From JAWVFM01 sp963771655 (GTDB lineage: Bacteria > Actinomycetota > Thermoleophilia > Solirubrobacterales > 70-9), in the NCBI GenBank assembly GCA_963771655.1, contig CAVYUG010000006.1, forward strand, positions 372,001 to 436,000: a DNA stretch of 64,000 bases, given 5' to 3'. Of the stretch, positions 8,509 to 15,423 are shown in pieces (position 1 is the first letter of the stretch; each line of letters opens with the position of its first letter). The translations under genes were made by a program, and so were the position numbers. The notes beneath the pieces were generated by a model. The model was given only the letters and a program-made list of their open reading frames with translations. It had not been told where the DNA came from and did not search any database.

Positions 8509-8572
8509 GTCGGTCTCGAAGACCGTTTCGTGCCATTCCGGTCCGACGAGGGTTCGAATCCCTCCCCCTCCG
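8509..8572 (+). pseudogene. tRNA-Ser(CGA) 3'-half remnant
   Basis: The sequence holds an anticodon arm with stem CGGT/ACCG around loop CTCGAAG (anticodon CGA), a long variable region, a perfect T arm (GAGGG, TTCGAAT, CCCTC) and a 3' acceptor strand CCCCTCC with discriminator G. No matching 5' acceptor strand (GGAGGGG) or D arm is found upstream, so only the 3' half is present. This is what the far end of an element integrated into a tRNA gene looks like. CCA is not encoded. Confidence 0.65.
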
Positions 8573-8785
8573 CTATAGGGCCAGAAACCTCATGGTTGAG
8601 CGAGTTCTGGCTCGTTGGGCTACGAGGTCTAGCTGACTCCCGTTTACTGGCTGAGACCGCTCAAGACCGCCTGATTCGGGTGCCGACTGTCGCGCAACTG
8701 TCGCGCGCTGGTCTCGGTTGCCGCGTCGGAGTGCTGAAGGCCTCGGGCTGAGTCCTGTCGGCGGCCGGCTGCTCCAGACCGACCG

Positions 8786-8832
8786 TTCGGCTGGGGGCCG
8801 AAAGGTCGCTGGTTCAAATCCAGTCGCCCCGA
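8786..8832 (+). pseudogene. tRNA-Pro(GGG) 3'-half remnant
   Basis: A perfect anticodon arm (TTCGG/CCGAA, loop CTGGGGG, anticodon GGG) is followed by AGGTC, a T arm (GCTGG, TTCAAAT, CCAGT) and acceptor strand CGCCCCG with discriminator A. These match the 3' half of an actinobacterial tRNA-Pro. The 5' half, which should begin CGGGGCG and carry a D arm, is missing. A strong terminator follows 61 bp downstream on the same strand. The remnant is best read as an attachment-site scar. Confidence 0.7.
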
Positions 8833-8893
8833 TCAGATGAGCGGCATCGACAGCTGATATGTCCGACGATTTGTCAAGCCCCAACCGCTGATG

Positions 8894-8916
8894 GCCCGCC
8901 GCAAGGCGGGCTTTTT
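8894..8916 (+). terminator. intrinsic terminator
   Basis: A perfect 7-bp stem GCCCGCC/GGCGGGC with a GCAA tetraloop is followed at once by TTTTT on the plus strand. It would end transcription coming through the tRNA-Pro remnant, and may have belonged to the original tRNA gene. Confidence 0.85.
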
Positions 8917-9132
8917 CGTGCTCGAGGGGCGGCGGGTCCGGCGAGAAGCGCGACGCGCGGTCAGGCTGATATTCGCGGATCCGGGTGGCCGCAGGACCGG
9001 GTTTCGTCGAGAGGGCCCGCGCTCTAGGAACGAGCGTCACCGGTTGCGCAGGCTGCTCATAGCTGTCTCGCGGATGCCCTCGCGCGAAGGCCGGCGCCCG
9101 CCGCCCCTCCAGCAGCCAGCGGTTGGAGCGGG

Positions 9133-10213
9133 TCACTCGACCTGGGCGATCGACCAGCAAAAGCCGGCGAGCTCGCGGGCGACGGCGACCGCGATCAGCG
9201 TCCGGCGCTTGCCGCGGCTGCTGCATCCGCGACCAGGTGCGGTGAAGGCGCCGCTGGGTCGACCAGCTGATCGCGATCGCCTCGGCGGGCTGGCCCTGCT
9301 GGCGGCGCTCGAGCTCGGGTCCGATCCGCGGTCGGTTTCGATAGTGCCAGGCGGCTTCGACCAGCAGCCGTCTTGCGTGGCGAGAGCCCGAGCGGGTGAT
9401 CGAGCCCAAGCGCCTGCTCTCGCCGGAGGAGTGCTCGGAGGGGACCAGACCGAGATAGCTCATCAACTGCCCCGCCTTGGCGAAGCGCTCGAAGTCGCCG
9501 ATCTCCGAGCAGAGGCCGATCGCGGTCAGGGTGTCGACGCCGCGCAAGCAGCGCAGCCGCCCGACCTCGCGCGCCCAGGGGCAGTCGGGGATCGCCGCCG
9601 TGATCTGGCGCTCGAGCTCTCCCTTTCGATGGATCAGCGCCTCGACCGCGCCGCGATAGTCGAGCAAGGTCGCCTGGGCGGGGGCCTCGGATAGTTCGAC
9701 CTTCGCCAGCCAGGCGCGATGGCGCTCGGTCCAGGCGCGGCCGTCGAAGCGGACCTCGTGGCGAAGCAGGAGCTTCGAGAGCCGGTGGCGGGCTCGCATC
9801 AGGTCCTGGCGGATGTCCTCGCGGGCGCGGACCAGGTCGCGAAGCGCCTCCTCGGGCGGCCCGGGCACCCGGACCGGGTGCAGCTTTCCGGCGAGCAAGA
9901 GGCGGACCAGATGCTCGGCGTCGCGGCGGTCGGTCTTCAGCTTGTCGGTCGCCCCGCGGGGGATCTTGCCCGGTGCTGCGACTACGCACTCGATGCCGGC
10001 GGCGTTGAGCGCCCGGGCGAGGCCATAGCCGGTTGGCCCGGCCTCATAGCTCGCCCGCACCGGTGCCTCGAGCGAGCTGCAGAGCTCGACCACGGGCCGC
10101 GACTCGCCGCCGAGGCGCTGGAAGCGCAGCTCACCGGTCTCTGAGTCGAGGATCGCCGCGACAACCTTCGCGGCATGCACGTCCAGACCCACCAGGGTCC
10201 TAGCCTTCGCCAT
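9133..10213 (-). pseudogene. IS110-family transposase, frameshifted near its C-terminus
   Basis: The N-terminal DEDD (RuvC-like) domain is complete: LVGLDVHAAKVVAA (Asp), ASYEAGPTGYGLA (Glu) and LKTDRRDAEHLV (two Asp). The C-terminal Transposase_20 domain is also present with RCLRGVDTLTAIGLCSEIGDF and the serine region GSITRSGSRHARRLL. After about residue 330 (TWSRM) the frame shifts. The continuing frame gives junk for 200 residues, while the other frame restores SRGKRRTLIAVAVARELAG and a stop at 9133. The restored gene is 1081 bp, one base off a multiple of three. Start ATG has GGAGG 10-14 bp upstream. The enzyme rearranges DNA under bridge-RNA guidance in this family. The defect may be real decay or a sequencing error. 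Confidence 0.88.
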
Positions 10214-10385
10214 GTCGGCGCCCTCCTATGGAGTTGGGTCGCGCCGCAGGGTCTAGCTGCGGCGCACTTGTTCACCCGCTTCTTGGCGGGTGCCGACCTA
10301 TGGCTATTGCCCCGGTCGGACGTTCACCGGGACATAGGGTCTAGCGACAGCTGTCGACAGCCGCGTTGAAAAGCGCGGTATTGCA
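10214..10385 (-). ncRNA. candidate IS110 bridge RNA / left-end non-coding region
   Basis: This is the non-coding stretch upstream of the transposase, where members of the IS110 group encode a bridge RNA. It is rich in structure: a perfect 9-bp stem at 10241-10249/10257-10265 with loop GGTCTAG, a 7-bp stem at 10273-10279/10286-10292, a GACAGCTGTC palindrome at 10346-10355 and a CCGCG/CGCGG stem at 10361-10378. The 10-base word AGGGTCTAGC occurs twice (10248-10257 and 10336-10345), as expected if two guide loops share core bases. The exact ends of the RNA and of the element are not determined. Confidence 0.5.
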
Positions 10386-10552
10386 GCACATTTCCATGGC
10401 TGCCCCAGACTGCAGACTCAAGTGAAGAAGCTCCAGGGTCCTGCTTGTACCGGACAAACTGGTAGCTGGGCGGTAGCCAAGAGCCTGGTAGCAGGGCCGG
10501 GATCGGTAGCAGACCGCGAACCAGGCCCAGGCATTCGTAGGACGAACCGCTG

Positions 10553-10768
10553 ATGGCTAGGGAGGTGGCCGATTGCGTCGTCTGCGGCGCTCCGTTGGAG
10601 AAGCGTCGCTCCGATGCCCGGCATTGCGGCGGTCCCTGCCGGGCAGAGGCATCTCGCCTACGAGCGATTCTGAGTGGCCGTGGGAGTGAGCCCTATAGAT
10701 CGATCGCTGAGCGGCTAGGAGCCCGCCGTAAGCGCACAAATCGATCAGATCATCGCCCTGAGGATTAG
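10553..10768 (+). CDS. small zinc-finger-like protein of mobile-element type
   Basis: A 71-residue basic protein with the pattern CVVCGAPLEKRRSDARHCGG followed by PCRAEASRLRAI, giving Cys-x2-Cys...Cys-x3-Cys spacing that fits a zinc ribbon. Short proteins of this type are frequent on actinobacterial phages and integrative elements. The coding part ends in ARRKRTNRSDHRPED. The last 40 bp and the following 100 bp recur in decayed form at 8368-8508 next to another tRNA remnant, linking this gene to the integration module. Function is not known; DNA binding is plausible. Confidence 0.6.
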   Translation: MAREVADCVVCGAPLEKRRSDARHCGGPCRAEASRLRAILSGRGSEPYRSIAERLGARRKRTNRSDHRPED

Positions 10769-10863
10769 CTCGCGAGTCTTCGAGGGGGGATCGACCTCCC
10801 AACGCCCCGATGAGCCTCGTTCTGGGAATCCTCCGGGTTTGGAGCAGCACCTTGAGGCGATGA
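10727..10863 (+). repeat. island repeat module, copy B
   Basis: This is the better-preserved copy of the module described for 8368-8508. It begins inside the 3' end of the zinc-finger gene and continues through GGATCGACCTCCC, GAGCCTCGTT and TCCTCCGGGTTTGG up to a tRNA-like remnant. The identity between the copies is patchy but collinear, with conserved blocks separated by diverged bases and small indels. Confidence 0.55.
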
Positions 10864-10910
10864 GCCCGGTCTGTCAACCGGAAAGGAAGAGCGTTGTAAT
10901 CCTGCGCGCC
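10864..10910 (+). pseudogene. decayed tRNA-Asp(GTC)-like 3'-half remnant
   Basis: A CGGT/ACCG stem encloses CTGTCA, which is the aspartate anticodon loop CTGTCAC less one base. Downstream, GCGTTGTAATCCTGCGC resembles a damaged T arm. No 5' tRNA half precedes it; instead the island module runs directly into it, exactly as module copy A runs into the tRNA-Ser remnant. Identification rests on position and partial resemblance, so it is tentative. Confidence 0.35.
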
Positions 10911-10964
10911 GCTTTCGCTCCTCGTCCGTTTCGAGCGTAGAGCGCCGGCATCCGGTTAACAGCC

Positions 10965-11118
10965 TTACTCGTAATGGAGAGCGTCGAGGACGTCGAGTCG
11001 GGCGGCGCGCCTTGCCGGCAGGACCGCGGCCAGAACACCGGCGGCGATCGCCACCAGTGTGAAGGCGACGAGCGATCCCACAGGCACCGAGAAGATCACC
11101 CCCTCACTCGAGAGGGTT
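10965..11118 (-). pseudogene. C-terminal fragment of an ABC transporter permease (FtsX/MacB type)
   Basis: The last 50 residues of a longer protein are recognisable: SEGVIFSVPVGSLVAFTL, a hydrophobic helix, then LPARRAARLDVLDALHYE and a stop. This is the standard end of MacB/FtsX-like permeases (fourth transmembrane helix and cytosolic tail). Upstream of about 11118 the homology ends abruptly, and the frame runs into sequence antisense to nothing recognisable and then into the aldo/keto reductase gene. No ATPase partner is nearby. It is a truncation product at the right edge of the island. Confidence 0.7.
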
Positions 11119-11173
11119 CCTCGAGCTGATCGGACCCGTCGAATGAAGGCTTCGGGGGCGGCAACGCGCCGAT

Positions 11174-12010
11174 TCACCACCAGGTGCTCTCGCGGGCCTT
11201 CTCCGTTCCCCCGGTTAGGTCGAGCGCGTCGAGCGTGGCCATCTCGGAATCCGTGAGCTCGAAGTCGAAGATGCGCCCATTCGCCTCGATCCGCTCGCGG
11301 TTGGTCGACTTCGGAATCACAGGGATCTGTCGCTGCACACACCAGCGCAACAGCACCTGCGCCGGGCCTCGGTCGTGGTTACTCGCAACTTCCCCCACCG
11401 TCTCGTCGGCGAGATGTCGGCCGGTTCCGAGCGGGCTGTAGGCCTCAAGTACGACGCGCCGCTCGTCACAGTCACGAAGCAGGGCCCGCCGGTACTCAAA
11501 CGGACTGAACTGGACTTGATTGATGACCGGCGGCGAGTTCGTCACCACGCCCGAGATCTCTTCGAGTTCGGCGACGCTGAAGTTCGAGACCCCGACCGAC
11601 CGTGCGTGACCCCGATCGCGCGCCTTCTCCATCCCCGGCCATGCCCACGTCGGCCCGCCCTCGGGCCAGTGCACGATGTAGAGGTCGACGGAGTCGACGC
11701 CGAGAAGGCGAAGGCTGTCCTCAAGCTCGGCTGCAGGGTCGCTCTGACGCGGGAAGAACTTCGTCGTGATGAAGACCTCCTCGCGCGCGACCCCGCTCTC
11801 ACGCAGCGCTCGGCCAACGCTCTCCTCGTTGCCGTACGCCTGAGCTGTGTCGATGTGGCGGTAGCCGAGCTCGAGCGCCCAGCGGACGGCATTGATGCAC
11901 TCGGGCCCGTTCGGTACCTGCCATACGCCGAGTCCGAGCATCGGAAGTTCGTTCCCGTCCGCGAGTCGACGGGACGGGACCTCGGGCCCTGACGCAGTCG
12001 ATTCATGCAT
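11174..12010 (-). CDS. aldo/keto reductase
   Basis: A 278-residue NADPH-dependent reductase of the AKR superfamily (class close to 2,5-diketo-D-gluconate reductases). The TIM-barrel active-site tetrad is visible: Asp and Tyr in YRHIDTAQAYGNE, Lys in ITTKFFPR and His in YIVHWPEGG. Family motifs GVSNFS and the C-terminal NADP-binding segment VIPKSTNRERIEAN are present. The length is normal. It reduces carbonyl compounds, but the natural substrate is unclear. It lies alone just beyond the accessory island. The start ATG has AAGGAG upstream. Confidence 0.92.
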   Translation of the reverse strand: MHESTASGPEVPSRRLADGNELPMLGLGVWQVPNGPECINAVRWALELGYRHIDTAQAYGNEESVGRALRESGVAREEVFITTKFFPRQSDPAAELEDSLRLLGVDSVDLYIVHWPEGGPTWAWPGMEKARDRGHARSVGVSNFSVAELEEISGVVTNSPPVINQVQFSPFEYRRALLRDCDERRVVLEAYSPLGTGRHLADETVGEVASNHDRGPAQVLLRWCVQRQIPVIPKSTNRERIEANGRIFDFELTDSEMATLDALDLTGGTEKARESTWW

Positions 12011-12194
12011 GAGCGTCGTCTCCTTGCGAGTTGAAGTCTGAGGCTAGGCGTTGCCCCCTTCTTCTCGCTTTAGAGGTGTGATCCAGCACAGCGAGTCCGC
12101 GCGGAATCGCCGCTCGCGCTCGTCGTCCGGAGAGAGCGTCTACGCGTTGCTCAGCCTGACTCTCCCTTTTCACGCGGGAGCGAAAGCCGAGCGG

Positions 12195-12812
12195 TTACTC
12201 GCGGCGCAACCGGTAGAACCGCGGCTCGCCCTTGATCACATAACCGGGCGCTTCGGACGGGAGGTCCACCGCTTCTTCGTCTATCAGGCTCCACTCAGGG
12301 AAGGCGGCTTGGATGTCCTCGCGGCTCGCACCACGCGGAAGCAGCGCCCGGCGTGCCGGCTTCCAGCTCAACAGCAGCAGCGTGGCGCCTGGGGCGGCAG
12401 CCGCGGTAGCTTCGCGGCCCTCTTCGCTTCGCTGCTCGTCCGACAGCTCGTCGTGAAAGGTGAGGAAGTCGAGGAGGAGCTGGAACCCCGAGCCGACGCC
12501 GGCGGCGTCGAGCTTCGTCACGTCTCCCTCGAGGAACTCGACCTCGACTTCTGCCCGCTCCGCCCGCTCACGCGCCCTGCGGAGGGCCTTCGGGACGAGG
12601 TCCACGCCTGTGACCTGCCAGCCACGCTGAGCGAGCGCAACCGCCCAGATCCCGCTCCCACAGCCGAGATCGAGTGCCCGGCCATAGGGCGGATCACGTC
12701 CTTGTTCCTCGCGCGCAAAGAGATCGGCGTACTGGCCCGCAATCTGAGGGTGGGCCATCTGTTCCCAGGGGGTGAAGCCGACCGCGTACAGGATCCGATA
12801 GGCAAGACTCAT
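12195..12812 (-). CDS. class I SAM-dependent methyltransferase
   Basis: A 205-residue methyltransferase. Motif I reads RALDLGCGSGIWAVALA, motif II has VTGVDLVPKALRRAR with the ribose-binding Asp, and a later acidic GDVTKLD corresponds to motif III. The start at 12812 gives MSLAYRILYAVGFTPWEQM, the usual N-terminus for this subgroup; open frame continues upstream but overlaps the divergent secreted-protein gene. The C-terminal part is beta-rich with ALLPRGASREDI and RFYRLRRE. The acceptor substrate is unknown. It is monocistronic. Confidence 0.85.
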   Translation of the reverse strand: MSLAYRILYAVGFTPWEQMAHPQIAGQYADLFAREEQGRDPPYGRALDLGCGSGIWAVALAQRGWQVTGVDLVPKALRRARERAERAEVEVEFLEGDVTKLDAAGVGSGFQLLLDFLTFHDELSDEQRSEEGREATAAAAPGATLLLLSWKPARRALLPRGASREDIQAAFPEWSLIDEEAVDLPSEAPGYVIKGEPRFYRLRRE

Positions 12813-12953
12813 CGTTTCCCCCGTCGATTTCCTGAATGGAGTGTCGCATAGCGCGAAACGCGAAGTTCGCGCTGGGGTTCTAGGCGGGGGCTTAGCGCGA
12901 CGCCGTTGGCCTCCCGCGCCACGCTGTGGCGGTGCGCCGTCTAGCATCGCCGC

Positions 12954-13946
12954 GTGGCATCGCACGGACGCGGCCGTTGCTGCGCTGGAGTAATCGTGCT
13001 GGCGCTCGCGTCCCTGGCCGGCGTACCCGCAGCCAGCGCGGCGACCTTCGGCGCGAACCTGGACCGGCAGCCAGACGGCACCTCCAGCTGCGCGGACTTT
13101 GGCGCTGGCAGCTGCACCTGGACCTCGACCGACCTGACCACCGGCGAGTCGGGCGTCCCGCCGGCTGGCGTCGGTGTCGTCTCCCGCGTATCGGTGCGCG
13201 TCGGCCCCGTCACCGGGCCAATGCAGATCGTTGAACTCGAGGGCCTCGCCCAGTACGCCTCGATCGAACCCATCGGCCAGGCGCGACCCGGAACCGAGAC
13301 GCTTCCGCTTTTCAGCTCCGCGTTCATCTGCTGCACGGCGGTTGGTCTCAGCGACCGGTTCGCGCCGCAACCCAACAGCACCACCTCCATCAGCGTGCAT
13401 CTGCCCCTGCGGCAGGACGTGGCCCCGGATCCCGGGAGCAGGTACGCGGTGAGCGACTTCCTCGCGCTCTCCGTCCTGGCCCCGAACGTCCCGATCCCGA
13501 CCAGCTCCGAGCCCAGCGACACGACCAGCGACGTTAGGTGGTCTCCGGCCTGGGACCGTCGCGGCGAAAGGCGCTTCGAGAGCCCCCACATCACGGGCGG
13601 CACGGTCGTCCTTTTGAGCGCAAGCTGGAACCGGGCCTCACCGGTCGCGCTGTCGCGCCAGACCGCGCGCGTCAGAAGTCACGACAACGCCGCGCTGCAC
13701 CTGGTCTGCAACCTGGCCCGTGGCTGCCACGGGCTGGTGACGCTTCAGAGTCCGACCGGCCGGAGCACCTACGGCAGCACGAACTACTCGATCCAAGGCG
13801 GCGAGCGGGCAATGTCCGATGTGAAGCTCAATCGCGCCGGAAGAAGGCTGCTGAGGAACCGTCACAGCGCTCAGGTCTCGGCGAACTTCGCCGTCAGCGG
13901 CGCCTCCGCCTACCCTAATCACGCGATGGTGACGCTCCGCGGCTGA
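12954..13946 (+). CDS. secreted hypothetical protein
   Basis: A 330-residue exported protein starting at GTG. Residues 1-30 form a signal peptide (basic CRGRG-like N-region, hydrophobic VIVLALASLAGVPAASA, likely cleavage after ASA). The mature part is rich in Ser, Thr, Gly and Pro, with strands such as VVSRVSVRVGPVTGPMQIV that suggest a beta-sandwich and a C-terminal repeat-like domain (GCHGLVTLQSPTG) similar to segments in actinobacterial surface proteins. I recognise no enzyme motif. It is divergent from the methyltransferase by 141 bp. Confidence 0.7.
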   Translation: MASHGRGRCCAGVIVLALASLAGVPAASAATFGANLDRQPDGTSSCADFGAGSCTWTSTDLTTGESGVPPAGVGVVSRVSVRVGPVTGPMQIVELEGLAQYASIEPIGQARPGTETLPLFSSAFICCTAVGLSDRFAPQPNSTTSISVHLPLRQDVAPDPGSRYAVSDFLALSVLAPNVPIPTSSEPSDTTSDVRWSPAWDRRGERRFESPHITGGTVVLLSASWNRASPVALSRQTARVRSHDNAALHLVCNLARGCHGLVTLQSPTGRSTYGSTNYSIQGGERAMSDVKLNRAGRRLLRNRHSAQVSANFAVSGASAYPNHAMVTLRG

Positions 13947-14074
13947 GCCTCCAGGCGGTCGTGGTATGCGAGCCCGGATCGCCGCGCCCAGTCCGTCCTG
14001 ACTTGACCACCTGTCAGGTGGTGAACCCAGGACGACCGACGTCCGATCTTGCCTCCGGCCTCTACGGTTCGCGC

Positions 14075-14104
14075 GTGCGGATCGACCACGTCATCTACGC
14101 GACG
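14075..14104 (+). repeat. duplicated 5' end of the downstream VOC-like gene
   Basis: The 23-base word ATCGACCACGTCATCTACGCGAC-type start region recurs at 14788-14810, where it encodes the first residues of a VOC-like protein (IDHVIYAT). Here a GTG also precedes it at the same distance, but the frame soon loses similarity. It is a short relic of a partial gene duplication. Confidence 0.6.
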
Positions 14105-14230
14105 GCGGAGGTTGGCCCTGACGAATCGGCGCTTTCCGCGTTTCTCCCTCGAGGGCGGCCAACAAGGAGGCGTGCGTTGAGGAGTGCAGTCCGAGACACC
14201 GAACGAGTGGGTCCACGCGATCAGGAGTCC

Positions 14231-14524
14231 ATGGTCTACGCCGAAGCATCGAAGCGGCTTCGGAACGAGCGCGAGGTGCGATGGGCGGCGGTAGGCGCCG
14301 TTTCAGCCCCCCGCTTCCGCTGCGAGTGTTGGCACCCTGACTGCGACGCTTGTCTGATCCTGTCCGAGCGTGAATGGCAGGAGGTCCGCTCGCAGCCGAA
14401 CCGCTTCGCGGTGGCGCCCGGGCACGCAACTCGTCCGCCCGAGGTCATCGTCAAGGAGTATCCGCACTTCTCCATCGTCGAGAAGGACGGCGAGGCGGGC
14501 GTCTTGGCGGCCGAGCTGGCCTAG
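14231..14524 (+). CDS. small Cys-rich hypothetical protein, 97 aa
   Basis: A 97-residue soluble protein with a compact Cys/His cluster: FRCECWHPDCDACLILS, followed by EREWQEVRSQPNRFAVAPGH and a C-terminal strand ending FSIVEKDGEAG. Proteins with this CEC-x(4)-C plus APGH pattern recur as unannotated small proteins in related actinobacteria. The cysteines could bind zinc. I chose ATG 14231; an open frame extends further upstream but covers the VOC relic. Function is unknown. Confidence 0.65.
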   Translation: MVYAEASKRLRNEREVRWAAVGAVSAPRFRCECWHPDCDACLILSEREWQEVRSQPNRFAVAPGHATRPPEVIVKEYPHFSIVEKDGEAGVLAAELA

Positions 14525-14781
14525 CGACGTCGCCTCGGGCTGGAAGGCGGGAGAGGTCGTCCGCCGGCCCTGTTAAGGTTCCGCAAGCAAAGTGAGTGTT
14601 CCGCAAGGACGCGGACCGTGTGGTGTGACCGGAGGTCTACTCATGATGCGGGGGATGCGAATCAGATGCGCGATGCACAGCTCAATCGGCTGAAGAGCAT
14701 CCCGGGCCAGGCGTTCGTCGCCGTCAAGGCGGGGCGCATCCACACACCCTGTTAGACGCCACCGCGATCCACGGTTGCCCC

Positions 14782-15366
14782 GTGCTCATCGACCACGTCA
14801 TCTACGCGACCGAAGACCTCGATCGTGCCGCAGCAAGCATCGAGGCGGATTTCGGTCTCGAAGCCATATCGGGCGGGCGCCACGAAGGGCTCGGGACGCA
14901 CAACCGGATCGTTCCGCTCGGAGGCGGCTATTTGGAGCTCTTGGCGGTTGCGGATCGGGCGGAAGCCGCGGGCTCTGAGCTCGGTCGGCGGCTACTGGGC
15001 CACCTCGACGCCGAGGGCGACGGCCTCCTCGTCTGGTGCGTCGCGGTCGATGACGTCGAGCGGGAGGCCGAGAGGCTTGGAACCGCGGTGACGGGGGTGG
15101 CGCGGGAGGGCCTGACCGCGCGGCTGACCGGTCTCGAGGAGGCGCTCACCGAGCCTTCGCTCCCGTTCTTCATCACCCGCGACCCCGGCGTGCCCGACCC
15201 GGGCGCCGGCGGCGATGCCGGCGGGATCACCTGGGTGGAGCTGGCCGGCGATCGCGAGCGGGTGGAGCGGCGGCTCGGCGGCGGTGAGCTCCCGCTCCGC
15301 TATGCCGATGGCCCGCCCGGCGTCCTGGCGATGGGCATCGGGGAGCGCGAGCTCCGCACCGCCTGA
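14782..15366 (+). CDS. VOC/glyoxalase-like domain protein
   Basis: A 194-residue protein starting at GTG. It opens LIDHVIYATEDLDRAAASIE, the first beta-alpha unit of the vicinal oxygen chelate fold, followed by GTHNRIVPLGGGYLELLAV, which holds the His and Glu positions that bind metal in the Glyoxalase_3-like family. The second half is less conserved (VLAMGIGERELRT at the end). Members are often of unknown substrate. Its first 30 bases are duplicated upstream at 14075. It is followed by the wax-ester synthase gene after 57 bp on the same strand. Confidence 0.8.
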   Translation: MLIDHVIYATEDLDRAAASIEADFGLEAISGGRHEGLGTHNRIVPLGGGYLELLAVADRAEAAGSELGRRLLGHLDAEGDGLLVWCVAVDDVEREAERLGTAVTGVAREGLTARLTGLEEALTEPSLPFFITRDPGVPDPGAGGDAGGITWVELAGDRERVERRLGGGELPLRYADGPPGVLAMGIGERELRTA

Positions 15367-15423
15367 CCGCGGCGTTTCCGGCCGTCCTCGCCGCGGTACA
15401 GTCAGCTGGAAGGAGGAGGCCGG

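Noticed and set aside
8573..9132. A long open frame continuing the IS110 transposase to 546 residues
   Set aside because: The extra residues have no transposase similarity, and run antisense through the tRNA-Pro remnant, giving the GATGFEPAT-type peptide that is a known artefact of tRNA genes. The restored frame ends at 9133.
10553..10624. Antisense frames over the zinc-finger gene
   Set aside because: The plus-strand frame has an ordered Cys pattern and continues into the repeat module; the antisense ones show nothing.
12195..13589. A 464-residue reading of the methyltransferase
   Set aside because: The upstream extension lies antisense to the secreted-protein gene and is Arg/Gly-rich without motifs. 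The family N-terminus starts at 12812.
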